Shown here in pieces: positions 8,409 through 17,075 of a stretch of 64,000 nucleotides of DNA. The number at the start of each line of letters is the position of its first letter. Position 1 is the first letter of the stretch. Position numbers and translations under genes: made by a program. This DNA is from Aphanocapsa lilacina HA4352-LM1 (GTDB lineage: Bacteria > Cyanobacteriota > Cyanobacteriia > Gloeobacterales > Gloeobacteraceae). Below the pieces are notes generated by a model, which saw only the letters and a list, made by a program, of their open reading frames with translations, did not search any database and was not told where the DNA came from. The stretch is from assembly GCA_019359725.1 (NCBI GenBank), contig JAHHGR010000008.1, forward strand, positions 1-64,000. The letters are read 5' to 3'.

Positions 8409-8445
8409 CAGATTGAACACCAGCTGAGTGCGCTGGACCGGCAGG
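8409..8445 (+). repeat. Diverged dispersed repeat, copy B
   Basis: This is the second copy of the repeat at 7471-7505. In this copy CCAGC and GCTGG form a five-base-pair hairpin around TGAGTGC. The copies are about 940 bases apart and flank the zinc-ribbon gene. Confidence 0.45.
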
Positions 8446-8573
8446 AGCGAACTTGCATCCGCAGGGATGGGGTTCTAGAAGTGCGCCGGAAATCTCTTTT
8501 GCCGAAGGAGGAGTCAGCCGACGGCTCTTTCTGCCGACACCGCCCTTGCGGTTGAACATTTTGATGCCCAATG

Positions 8574-8597
8574 CCGCCCCGAACAGGCGGTTTTTTT
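8574..8597 (+). terminator. Rho-independent terminator or attenuator
   Basis: CCGCC (8574-8578) pairs with GGCGG (8586-8590), followed directly by seven T. It ends only about 14 bases before the Shine-Dalgarno of the solo transposase-domain gene. It can therefore end transcripts from the zinc-ribbon gene or act as an attenuator for the downstream genes. Confidence 0.65.
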
Positions 8598-8624
8598 GTT
8601 GTTTTTGCCTTGGAGGAAATCGCC

Positions 8625-8918
8625 ATGGAAACCCAAGCGTACCTTTTTGATCTGTCGGAATATCAGTGGCAGTTGATTGCGTCGTGCATTCCGCCTGCCA
8701 GGTTCGGCGGCCGGCCGCGCTCCGCCGACACCCGCGCCGTCGTCAGCGCCATCTTCTACAAAGAGATGACGGGCTGCCCCTGGCGGCAACTTCCCGCCGA
8801 TCTGCCGCCGTGGCCCACGGTGTATGCGTATTTCCGCCAATGGCAGGACAGCGGTGTCTGGCGGCGCATCTGCAGTGTGCTCGACACACGCTTTGTACGG
8901 GAAAGCTCCGCAGCGTAG
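8625..8918 (+). CDS. Solo IS5-type transposase N-terminal domain (DUF4096)
   Basis: A 97-residue protein beginning METQAYLFDL, with GGRPRSADTRAVVSA and the TGCPWRQLP pattern, which is the N-terminal DUF4096 region of IS5-family transposases. The frame then stops about 30 residues later and no DDE catalytic domain follows in any frame. The ATG at 8625 has GGAGG nine bases upstream. It may be a truncated insertion sequence, or a retained DNA-binding domain reused near the head of the exopolysaccharide locus. It lies 64 bases before the priming sugar transferase, on the same strand. Confidence 0.7.
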   Translation: METQAYLFDLSEYQWQLIASCIPPARFGGRPRSADTRAVVSAIFYKEMTGCPWRQLPADLPPWPTVYAYFRQWQDSGVWRRICSVLDTRFVRESSAA

Positions 8919-8982
8919 CCCGAAACGGCCGGTGCATCGAACAGAGTTAGGTATTGATAATTACTGTATTGCCACACATCCC

Positions 8983-9642
8983 ATGGAAATTCTCACACGC
9001 AAATCCGAGTCGCGCGGCTTTGCTCCCTCGCCGGCGAACAAGCGCCTTCTCGATACGTTGGCGGCCCTGGTGGGCCTGGTGTTGCTGGCGCCCGTGTTTG
9101 CCTGCATCGCCATGGCCATTCGTCTCGATTCGCCCGGTCCGGTGTTTTTTCGCCAGGGGCGTCGAGGTCTCGGTGGCCGGACTTTTCGCGTCTGGAAATT
9201 CCGGACGATGGTCATTGACGCGGAGGCCCAACTGGGTCGCTTGGAGCAGTTCAACGAATCGGAAGGCGGGGTGCTTTTCAAGATGAAAGCGGACCCGCGC
9301 GTCACCCGTCTGGGGCAGTTCCTGCGGCGCACCAGCCTCGACGAGTTGCCGCAACTGCTCAATGTGCTGGCAGGCGAGATGAGCCTGGTGGGACCGCGAC
9401 CGCTGCAGGAGCGCGACTGCCGCAGAGCCGGCGCCGGTTTTGACAGCGAGCGCCTCGCTTTGCGCCAATCGGTCCGGCCGGGCATCACCGGCTTGTGGCA
9501 GGTGCGCGGCCGCAGTGAGCTGAGCTTTGAGCAGATGTTGCAACTGGATCTCGAATATATCGACAACTGGTGCCTCAGCCAGGATCTGGCGATTCTCTGG
9601 CAAACCGTCGTCGTGGTGCTGGCTAAAAAAGGCGCCTACTAG
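8983..9642 (+). CDS. Undecaprenyl-phosphate sugar-1-phosphate transferase (ExoY-like)
   Basis: A 219-residue priming enzyme that would load the first sugar phosphate onto undecaprenyl phosphate at the inner membrane. It has one N-terminal hydrophobic helix at about 19-44, followed by the bacterial sugar-transferase domain with PVFFRQGRRG, FRTM, the acidic RTSLDELPQL segment and SLVGPRP, then RPGITGLWQVRGR. Length fits the short ExoY class and not the five-helix WcaJ class. The ATG at 8983 is preferred since the longer open frame begins inside the transposase remnant. It opens the exopolysaccharide pathway in this locus. Confidence 0.9.
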   Translation: MEILTRKSESRGFAPSPANKRLLDTLAALVGLVLLAPVFACIAMAIRLDSPGPVFFRQGRRGLGGRTFRVWKFRTMVIDAEAQLGRLEQFNESEGGVLFKMKADPRVTRLGQFLRRTSLDELPQLLNVLAGEMSLVGPRPLQERDCRRAGAGFDSERLALRQSVRPGITGLWQVRGRSELSFEQMLQLDLEYIDNWCLSQDLAILWQTVVVVLAKKGAY

Positions 9643-9654
9643 GAAAAACCTGCC

Positions 9655-10089
9655 ATGAACGATGTGCAACTCGGCGATTGGCGCAACCGCTATCTGCTCG
9701 AATGCATTCCGCAAATCAGTTGGATGGCGGGTGCGGACGGCTGCTTCGAGTGCGGCAACGGCCGCTGCTTGGAGTTTACCGGTCTGAACTTGGAACAACT
9801 GCGGGGCTCGGGCTGGCGCTCGGTGGTGCACCCGGAGGATCTGAGCCGATGGATGGTGCACTGGCAAGCCGCGTTGCGGCTCGGCGAACCTTACCGGTTG
9901 AACTACCGCCTCAGGCGCCGCGACGGTGTTTACCGCTGGCATCTGCTGCTGGCTCAACCGGTTTACGACGGCGACGGCCTGGTGATCCGCTGGTTCGGCA
10001 CCTGCACCGATATCCACCGCTATAAACTTCTCGAACTGTCGTTGCACGATCGCGAAATTGGGCCTGGGTTTTCTGACGACCCTCTCTAA
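9655..10089 (+). CDS. Stand-alone PAS domain protein
   Basis: A 144-residue protein that is essentially one PAS_3-type sensor domain (about 15-125). It carries HPEDL at the FG turn, LNYRLRRRDGVYRW typical of PAC motifs, and ends DIHRYK. There is no kinase, cyclase or DNA-binding output. It starts 12 bases after the priming transferase and 62 bases before ugd, so it is probably cotranscribed with exopolysaccharide genes. It may be a cut-down sensor kinase or a small regulator acting through a partner protein. The ligand cannot be deduced. Confidence 0.75.
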   Translation: MNDVQLGDWRNRYLLECIPQISWMAGADGCFECGNGRCLEFTGLNLEQLRGSGWRSVVHPEDLSRWMVHWQAALRLGEPYRLNYRLRRRDGVYRWHLLLAQPVYDGDGLVIRWFGTCTDIHRYKLLELSLHDREIGPGFSDDPL

Positions 10090-10151
10090 AATAGCGAGCC
10101 GAACCGATTTGTCCATGTCCACATTATTTATGCCCATCGCAAGGAGCATCC

Positions 10152-11540
10152 ATGAAAGTAGGGGTTATCGGCACCGGTTACGTCGGCCTGGTCACAGGCG
10201 CCTGCCTGGCCACCATCGGCCATCATGTCGTGTGCATGGACAACAACACCGCCAAAGTCGAAGGCTTGCGCCAGGGCGTCATGCCCATTTACGAACCTGG
10301 GCTCGATGAGTTGGTCGCCGCGGCCGTGGCCGCGGGGCAGCTGCAGTTCACCACCGAGATGGCCGAGACCGTTCAAGCCAGTGACGTGGTTTTTATTACC
10401 GTCGGCACCCCCTCCAGGGCGGACGGCTCGCCGGATCTTTCCGCCGTGCGCGCCGTGGCCCGCTCCATCGGCGCCCACCTGGACGGACGCTTCCGGGTGA
10501 TTGTGAATAAATCGACCGTGCCGGTCGGTTCGGGCAACTGGGTGCGCATGCTGGTCGAAGACGGGGCGAACCTGGCTGCCGCCACCGCCAGAAGCAGCCA
10601 CCACACGGGCAACGGGGTGGCGTTGCTCTCGCCCGCGGAGCCGCCGAATTTTAGTGTGGCGAGCAACCCGGAATTCTTGCGCGAAGGCAGCGCGGTCTGG
10701 GACACCTTCAACCCCGACCGCATCGTCATCGGTGCGGAAGATGTCAAAGCGATCGCCGTCATGCGCAAACTCTATGCTTACTGGCTTGCCCCCGAGCAAG
10801 CCGATCGCGAGCCGGTGCCGATGGTGGTGACGGACCTCGCCTCCGCCGAGATGATTAAGTACGCCGCGAATGCCTTTCTGGCCACCAAAATCAGCTTCAT
10901 CAACGAAATCGCCAACATCTGCGAACGGGTGGGCGCCGATGTGACCCGCATCGCCGAGGCGATCGGACTCGACAAACGCATCGGCCGCTCGTTTCTCAAT
11001 GCCGGGGCGGGTTGGGGCGGTTCGTGCTTTCCCAAGGACGTCTCGGCCCTAGTCTCCACTGCCGCCGAGTACGGCCACGACTGCGCCTTGCTGAAGGCGA
11101 CTTTGTCGGTCAACGAGCACCAAAGGCAACTGGTGATCGAGAAATTGCAGCGGGAACTGCGCATCCTCAAAGGCCGCACCGTGGCGCTGTGGGGACTGGC
11201 CTTCAAACCGCAGACCGACGACATTCGCTGCTCGCCGGCTTTGGCGGTGGCGGAGCATCTGCTCAATCTCGGCTGCCGGGTGGTGGCCCACGACCCGGTG
11301 GTGACGCAGAAGCAGGCCCAAGGGCAACTGCCGGACTTGCAAGTGGCGGCCGGTGCGGTGGAGGCGGTGCAGGGAGCCGATGCGCTGTTGGTGATGACCG
11401 AGTGGCCCGAGTATACGTGGGTGAATCTGGGGGTGGTGGCTGCGGCTTTGCGCCAGCCCATCGTCATCGACGCACGCAACTGCCTCGACCCGCAGCAGGT
11501 AGTACAGGCGGGTATGCGCTACTCGGGCATTGGTCGCTAG
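10152..11540 (+). CDS. ugd: UDP-glucose 6-dehydrogenase
   Basis: A 462-residue cytosolic enzyme making UDP-glucuronate from UDP-glucose with two NAD+. The N-terminal Rossmann motif GTGYVG is at about residues 7-12. The catalytic cysteine is in GWGGSCFPKD at about 285, and the C-terminal UDP-binding domain contains LWGLAFKPQTDD. A short insertion of about 18 residues near 140-158 makes it slightly longer than average. AAGGAG lies just before the start. It supplies glucuronate for the nearby PssD/PssE-like transferase. Confidence 0.95.
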   Translation: MKVGVIGTGYVGLVTGACLATIGHHVVCMDNNTAKVEGLRQGVMPIYEPGLDELVAAAVAAGQLQFTTEMAETVQASDVVFITVGTPSRADGSPDLSAVRAVARSIGAHLDGRFRVIVNKSTVPVGSGNWVRMLVEDGANLAAATARSSHHTGNGVALLSPAEPPNFSVASNPEFLREGSAVWDTFNPDRIVIGAEDVKAIAVMRKLYAYWLAPEQADREPVPMVVTDLASAEMIKYAANAFLATKISFINEIANICERVGADVTRIAEAIGLDKRIGRSFLNAGAGWGGSCFPKDVSALVSTAAEYGHDCALLKATLSVNEHQRQLVIEKLQRELRILKGRTVALWGLAFKPQTDDIRCSPALAVAEHLLNLGCRVVAHDPVVTQKQAQGQLPDLQVAAGAVEAVQGADALLVMTEWPEYTWVNLGVVAAALRQPIVIDARNCLDPQQVVQAGMRYSGIGR

Positions 11541-11570
11541 CCACAGGCATCAATCAAGGGAGCGAAATCC

Positions 11571-12629
11571 ATGACGATATTTAGGCAAGCGCGCTTTCCG
11601 GCGGCCCATCGGCCACCTTCCAGTAGCGGCGAACCGCTGGTCAGCGTGCTCATCTGCAATTACAACTACGGCCGCTTCGTCGGTGAAGCGATCGGCAGTG
11701 TCCTGGAGCAGACCTATCGCAATATCGAACTCATCGTGGTAGACGATGGTTCCACCGACGACTCCCGCCAAGTCATCGGTGCGTACAGCGACAGGCTGAG
11801 GGCCATCTTTCAGCAAAACGGCGGCCAGGGCGCAGCCTTCAACAGCGGGCTGGCCGAGGCCCGCGGCGAGATTGTCTGTTTTTTGGACGCGGACGATTAC
11901 TTTCACCGCGAAAAAGTGGCCCGGGTCGTGCGGGCTTTTGCCGAGCACCCCGAATGGGTGCAGCTGGCCCACAACTGGATATCCGTCGACATCGACGGCC
12001 GGCCGATGGGCCGCAACCCGGTGCGGCGCTTCACCCGCGGCGATATCCGCACGCTGTTGTTGCGCTGGGGCCGCTACGGTTGGGGGATCACCTCCGGCCT
12101 GAGCTACCGGCGCGTGGTGCTCGAACGGGTGCTGCCCATTCCCAAGCGTCCGCGCGCTGCAGATACCTATCTGACGGCGACGGTGCCTTTTTATGGCCAG
12201 GTGGGCGGGATCGCCGACCAGCTGATGTACTACCGGGTGCACGGCAAGAACCGGCGCGCCCGCAGCGACAACCTGCCCTACTTACTCCAGCAGCGCGAGG
12301 ACACCTGCGTCTGCATCAACACCGCCGCCCGCGACTCGGGGCTGGCGGAGCGCTTCGACATCCGCTGCGACGGAGATTATCGGGGCTTCAAGGCCCTCGA
12401 AAGCGGCGGCGGCTCCTGGGGCGATGCCTTCGGAATTTGCTGGTTGTCGCTGCGAGAATTTGTCGCACTGCGGCGCAAGCCGGCCGAAGCACTCGTCAGA
12501 CTCGCCCAGCGCCTCGGTTGTGTGCTGTTGCCGCCCGAGCAGGCCCGGGCGCTGTTGCGCCTCGGGTTGCAGGGCTATGTGCGCTCGCGGCTATTCGGTG
12601 CGCAGGCGCCTTCAGGAAAAAGCTCCTGA
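11571..12629 (+). CDS. Glycosyltransferase family 2
   Basis: A 352-residue GT-A fold enzyme. The N-terminal nucleotide-binding region reads VSVLICNYNYG at about 24-34, VVDDGSTD follows near 60, and the metal-binding DADDYF motif is near 106. The C-terminal half is variable, as expected for acceptor specificity. No transmembrane helix is evident, so it should act at the cytoplasmic face of the membrane on lipid-linked intermediates. It follows ugd by 30 bases. The donor sugar is unknown. Confidence 0.9.
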   Translation: MTIFRQARFPAAHRPPSSSGEPLVSVLICNYNYGRFVGEAIGSVLEQTYRNIELIVVDDGSTDDSRQVIGAYSDRLRAIFQQNGGQGAAFNSGLAEARGEIVCFLDADDYFHREKVARVVRAFAEHPEWVQLAHNWISVDIDGRPMGRNPVRRFTRGDIRTLLLRWGRYGWGITSGLSYRRVVLERVLPIPKRPRAADTYLTATVPFYGQVGGIADQLMYYRVHGKNRRARSDNLPYLLQQREDTCVCINTAARDSGLAERFDIRCDGDYRGFKALESGGGSWGDAFGICWLSLREFVALRRKPAEALVRLAQRLGCVLLPPEQARALLRLGLQGYVRSRLFGAQAPSGKSS

Positions 12630-12683
12630 ACTTTCCGCCAGGACGAACCACCCAACCGCTTCATTTATTCATGAGGAACAGTC

Positions 12684-13655
12684 ATGGTCAAACGCTTTGC
12701 TGCCGCTCTGCTCGCCGGTGTGCTGGGCGGCGCCTGCCTGGCTCCCGGAGCCGTCGCAAGCACCCTCAGCGCCTTCGACCGCATCTCGGTGATCGTCACC
12801 AACGGCGAAGAATTCAGTTCCCAAAGAGGTGGTCGGGCCGATGAAGGCTACCTGGTCGGCGCGGACGGCAACATCTTTATTTATCGGCTGGGCAGCATCC
12901 CGGCCGCCGGCCGTGAGGAGGCCGAACTGCAGCAGGAGATCACCGAGCGCCTGCGCGAGTACTTTAAGGTGCCCGAGGTTACCGTGCGTTTGATCGGCGT
13001 GAGCCCGATCAACGTCGACGTGGCGGGGGCCGTCTACCGGCCGGGGCTGATCACCGTCAAGGCCAACGGCGACACCCCGAGCGGCGCGTCCTCGCGGACG
13101 GTCTTCAACGCCATCCAGAGCGCCGGCGGTGTGCGGCCGGACGCGGATCTGTCGCGCATTCGCCTGGAGCGCTCGGGCCAGTCGCTGGTCTTAGCTCCCG
13201 GGCAGGACACCCCGGTGATCTCCGGCGACCGCATCGTCATCGAGCGGCTCGCCGCCGGGCAGGTGCCGATCTACCACGTCTCCACCCAGCTGACCCCGGC
13301 GGAGATCACGGTCTACGTCTCCGGTACCGATGCGCGCGAAAATCAGGGGCCGGTGAAGGTCAAGCCCGGCACGACCCTATCGGGGGCTTTAACCGCCGCC
13401 GGCATCTCGGGAGAGTCTTACCTGCGCGAGGGCCGCAAAGTGGCGCTCATTCGCCGCGACCCGGTCGAAGGCAAGCGCGAAGTGACGTCCTACGAATTCG
13501 CCAAAGTGATCGGCGGCGAGAGCGACCCACCGCTGTGGGACGGCGACGCCATCGCGATCACCGCCGGTCCTGCCCAGAACACCATGGGCTTTTTGGATAT
13601 GCTCAGTCCCCTGCTCAATCCTTTGGGATTCATGCTTCGCGCCTTTATCCGCTGA
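12684..13655 (+). CDS. Polysaccharide export protein (Wza-like, SLBB domains)
   Basis: A 323-residue secreted protein with a signal peptide (VKRFAAALLAGVLGGACLA). The polysaccharide biosynthesis/export domain spans about 30-120 (VGADGNIFIYRLGSIPAAG and EYFKVPEVTVRLIG), followed by SLBB-type beta-grasp segments at about 120-200 and 210-290. The C-terminus ends in an amphipathic segment resembling the region that forms the Wza outer-membrane helix. A Cys sits at the end of the signal region, so lipidation is possible. Length is near Wza. It precedes the Wzc-like kinase by 13 bases. Confidence 0.9.
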   Translation: MVKRFAAALLAGVLGGACLAPGAVASTLSAFDRISVIVTNGEEFSSQRGGRADEGYLVGADGNIFIYRLGSIPAAGREEAELQQEITERLREYFKVPEVTVRLIGVSPINVDVAGAVYRPGLITVKANGDTPSGASSRTVFNAIQSAGGVRPDADLSRIRLERSGQSLVLAPGQDTPVISGDRIVIERLAAGQVPIYHVSTQLTPAEITVYVSGTDARENQGPVKVKPGTTLSGALTAAGISGESYLREGRKVALIRRDPVEGKREVTSYEFAKVIGGESDPPLWDGDAIAITAGPAQNTMGFLDMLSPLLNPLGFMLRAFIR

Positions 13656-13668
13656 CGGAGAAACAACT

Positions 13669-15720
13669 ATGCACGTAATTCAGGTTCTCAAGCGGCACTG
13701 GCGGCCGTTGCTGGTGCTCAACGGCCTGGTGCTGGCAGCCACGATCGGGGTGGCCTGCTACTACCCGCGCACCTGGACGGCCACCACCCAGATCATTCTC
13801 CCCAGCACCAACAAAAACGCCGAGATCAGTCTGGGGGAGCTAGGCGAAGTGCGCGAGACCGGCACGTCGTTTTCGAGTGAAGTGAACGCCCTCAAGGTGC
13901 AATCGGCGATTCTGACCAGCAGCGAAGTACTCTCCAAAGCCTGGCAAAAGGATCCGCAGCGCGAGAAGTACCCCGACTTGGGGGGCTATGAGAAGTTGTT
14001 CAAGGCCGTTCCCCAAAGCCAGACGACGATCCTGGCGGTGGAAGCCAAAGGCAATGCGCCCGAGGTTGCCGAGGCGCGGGCGGACCTGCTGGTACGCTCC
14101 TACGTGGCCCGGCTGGAGGAGTTGCGCGATGCCTACGCAGCTTCGCGCGACACACTGTCGCAAAAAGAACTCGATCGCGCCCGCCGCGAACTGACCAAGG
14201 CGGAAGCTGCCCTGGCCCGCTTCAAGCGTTCGACCGGACTGGTCAATACCGATCAGCAGACCGGCGGGTTGGTGGCGGTAATCAGTTCTCTGACCACCAG
14301 CCAAGCCCAGGCCGTCGCCGAGGGCACCGCCGATCAGGCGCGCGCCCAGATGCTCACCGCCCGCCTGGGCATGGATGCCCCCCAGGCGATGCGCGCCCTG
14401 CGCCTGGGCGAAAGCAAAGAGTACCAGGCGATGCGCCTGAAACTCAGCTCCCTCGATACGGCCCTGGCGGAGGCCAGGGGGCTCTACACCGAAAAACACG
14501 CCCGGGTGCAGTCGCTGCTGGTGCAGCGCGCGGAACTGCAACGCTCGCTGCGCGAGCTGTTGGCGAAGGTCGTTCCGGCAAGCCGCACCGAGCCTGCCCT
14601 GGACGATTCGCTCGCCGGCGGCGGCAACCGCGACAGCCGCATCGACTTAATTTTGTCGCTGCTTGAAGCCGAGCGCGCCGCCGAGGCCCGCTCACGCCAG
14701 AGCGCCCAGTTGGGCCGCACCATCGATCAAGCCACCGAGCGGCTGAGCGCGATCTCGACCCGCCAGGCGACCTTGCTGGATCTGCAGCGGCGCTACGAAC
14801 TGGCGGAGGCGGCCTACAAAGCGGTCGTCGCCCAGATGCAGCAGGCCCGCCTGAGCGCCTTCAACGCCTTCCCGGATATCGAAGTGCTCGATAAAGCCTA
14901 CTCCAACCCGAAAGAAGCCAACCCGAGGACGCTGCTTATCGCCCTGGGCGGGCTGGTCGCCGCCGCCTTCGGCAGCCTGGGACTGATCTTGCGCAAAGAA
15001 GCGATCAATCCGCTCCTGGGCCCCAAAGATTTACAAAGTGTCGAATTGCCGGTGCTTGCGCGCCTGCCCCGCACCAAGGGCTTGTTGCCGTCGGGCGATC
15101 CGCCCCGGCTCGAATCGCAGCAGCTTGCCTCCACCGTCAGCCTGATGGATCTGCCCAATCGCCGATTGATGATCACCAGTTCCACCGCCGGCGAAGGCAA
15201 GACGACCCTCACCCTCGGGCTGGCAAATGCCCTGCGGGAGATGGGTTTTCGGGTATTGCTGGTCGATGCCGATTTCCGCCAGGCGAGCCTCAGCCGCCTG
15301 CTGGGCCATGGTCCCCAGGCGGAAGGTGCCCGGGCGGAGCCTGTTTCGGTCACGACCGATCTCGATCTGGTCCCGGCGCTCGCCCTCGAGGACACCTCGA
15401 CCGCCTTTTTCGTGCAGGGTGGTTTTGAACGCCACCTCGACGATGTGCAGACCGACGGCTACGACTATGTGCTGGTGGATAGCCCGCCCATCAGCCTGAC
15501 CAGTGAAGCGGCCTTGATGATCCCGGCGGTGCGCAATGTGTTGTTTGTCGTCCGCCCCGGGGTGAGCGGCCGCGACGCGGTGAGTGAGAGCCTCGATCGC
15601 CTCGTCCGCCACAATGCTCGTCTGGTGGGGCTGGTGGTCAACGACGTGACGACCCGCCAGGAGGGCTACCGCTACAGTTACGGGCGCTATGGGCGGCAGA
15701 GCATCGAGGTGGTCACATGA
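13669..15720 (+). CDS. Wzc-like chain-length regulator and bacterial tyrosine kinase
   Basis: A 683-residue inner-membrane protein. An N-terminal Wzz domain has a first transmembrane helix at about 15-35, a long periplasmic coiled coil, and a second helix at about 420-440. The cytoplasmic BY-kinase domain has Walker A TAGEGKTT, Walker A' LLVDADFR and Walker B VLVDSPP. The C-terminus carries the tyrosine cluster YRYSYGRYG whose phosphorylation cycle controls polymerisation in Wzc and CapB proteins. The stop codon overlaps the start of the polymerase gene (ATGA), so synthesis is coupled. Confidence 0.93.
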   Translation: MHVIQVLKRHWRPLLVLNGLVLAATIGVACYYPRTWTATTQIILPSTNKNAEISLGELGEVRETGTSFSSEVNALKVQSAILTSSEVLSKAWQKDPQREKYPDLGGYEKLFKAVPQSQTTILAVEAKGNAPEVAEARADLLVRSYVARLEELRDAYAASRDTLSQKELDRARRELTKAEAALARFKRSTGLVNTDQQTGGLVAVISSLTTSQAQAVAEGTADQARAQMLTARLGMDAPQAMRALRLGESKEYQAMRLKLSSLDTALAEARGLYTEKHARVQSLLVQRAELQRSLRELLAKVVPASRTEPALDDSLAGGGNRDSRIDLILSLLEAERAAEARSRQSAQLGRTIDQATERLSAISTRQATLLDLQRRYELAEAAYKAVVAQMQQARLSAFNAFPDIEVLDKAYSNPKEANPRTLLIALGGLVAAAFGSLGLILRKEAINPLLGPKDLQSVELPVLARLPRTKGLLPSGDPPRLESQQLASTVSLMDLPNRRLMITSSTAGEGKTTLTLGLANALREMGFRVLLVDADFRQASLSRLLGHGPQAEGARAEPVSVTTDLDLVPALALEDTSTAFFVQGGFERHLDDVQTDGYDYVLVDSPPISLTSEAALMIPAVRNVLFVVRPGVSGRDAVSESLDRLVRHNARLVGLVVNDVTTRQEGYRYSYGRYGRQSIEVVT

Positions 15721-17075
15721 ATCAGGCCCTCTCCACCGCCATCCGCCGCCGGCCCTGGCAGGAGATCAAACTGCCGGGTCTGGGGCTCAGCTGGTCGATG
15801 CTCTCCGCCGCCGAGCGGCTGGTGATGCTCTATATCGCCCTGCTGCCGGCCTGGTGGGTGAGCGGTCTGTACCGCTATATGCCCGCATTGACCCTGGCGG
15901 GGGTGCTGTATTTCACCATTCGCCGGGAGGGCCGCTGGCCCTTTGGGCGTCCGAGTCTGGCGGTGGTGGCCCTGCTGGCCTTCGCCGGTTATCAGTTGCT
16001 CTTTCCCGCCCTGGGCGGCACCCTCGCGCCTGGTTTCGTCCTGCAGACGGTACTGTTTTATGTGATGCCGGCTCTGCTGCTCTGGTGCGTCCAGGGCAGT
16101 GGGGTCAAAGTCCGCTTCCCGGTTGCCGCCTGGGCACTTTCGGTGAGCGTCCTGCAGATGGTCTTGATCTGGTTGGTCTTTCACTTTGGGCTGGGGGAGC
16201 CCAGCTTCGCCCCGCCGCGCACGCTGCTTGCCACCCTTAACGACAAACCCACCGACTACGACTTTCACGACTACGGCGAGGGCAGCGGCAAGGCGAACTA
16301 CCTGTACCTCTACAGCGCCGGGGACCGGGCCTTCGCCGGGTTGACCCGCTACATGTTCTTCTTTTTGACCCCGGAAATTTTTGGTCTGGTGGCGGGGTAC
16401 CTGGTGCTGGTCGCCCTGGATCTGAAAAATCGCCTCTGGTCGCTGGCGCTTTTGGGCGGCAGCCTGTTTTTGCTGCTGCTCAGCGGATCGCGGGCGGTGC
16501 TGCTCGCGATGCCGCTGGTGCTGCTGGTGCGCTACGCGGTTTCCCTGGGCAAAGAGCGCGGTCCGGCACTTTTGTGCATACTGGCAGCGGCACTGGGCTT
16601 CACCTGCCTGGCGGTGCCGCCGGTGACCAATTTTCTGGTCGACACGACCGTCGGCACCGTCGAAGCGGCCAACGACTTTCGGGCCGGTTCGACCCGCGTG
16701 CGCATGCTGATCTACGAGCGCACCCTCGATCGCATCCCCGAGCAGCTGTGGACCGGCCATACCGAGCCGGGCGAGCCGGTGTTTTCCTCCTTCAGCCTGG
16801 GCCGGGTGGGCAGCCACAGTTTTATCCTGGGCAATTTGCTTTACCGCTCCGGGGTACTGGGTACAGCCCTGTTTGTCCTCTTCTGGTCGGCGCTGTGCTG
16901 GTGGTTTTTTCGCACCCGCCGGGGACGACCGCTTTCCAGCCACGCGCTGTTGTTGCTGCTGGTATTGCTCTCGCCGCTGATGGTCTTCGGCTCCGAGCTG
17001 GTGGGCATGCTCATTTTGCTTGCGGCTACGGTTCACACACCTTCCACTTCCCCAGGAGGGACCCGCCGTGGATAA
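15717..17075 (+). CDS. O-antigen ligase/polymerase-like membrane protein (Wzy)
   Basis: A 452-residue protein with about ten to twelve transmembrane helices and a large periplasmic loop at about 300-380 (SFSLGRVGSHSF), the layout of Wzy polymerases and O-antigen ligases. SGSRAVLLAMP at about 260-270 fits the family. It would polymerise the flipped repeat unit on the periplasmic side. The gene overlaps both neighbours: ATGA with the kinase upstream and eight bases with the glycosyltransferase downstream. Sequence in this family is poorly conserved, so ligase versus polymerase is inferred from the locus. Confidence 0.83.
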   Translation: MNQALSTAIRRRPWQEIKLPGLGLSWSMLSAAERLVMLYIALLPAWWVSGLYRYMPALTLAGVLYFTIRREGRWPFGRPSLAVVALLAFAGYQLLFPALGGTLAPGFVLQTVLFYVMPALLLWCVQGSGVKVRFPVAAWALSVSVLQMVLIWLVFHFGLGEPSFAPPRTLLATLNDKPTDYDFHDYGEGSGKANYLYLYSAGDRAFAGLTRYMFFFLTPEIFGLVAGYLVLVALDLKNRLWSLALLGGSLFLLLLSGSRAVLLAMPLVLLVRYAVSLGKERGPALLCILAAALGFTCLAVPPVTNFLVDTTVGTVEAANDFRAGSTRVRMLIYERTLDRIPEQLWTGHTEPGEPVFSSFSLGRVGSHSFILGNLLYRSGVLGTALFVLFWSALCWWFFRTRRGRPLSSHALLLLLVLLSPLMVFGSELVGMLILLAATVHTPSTSPGGTRRG

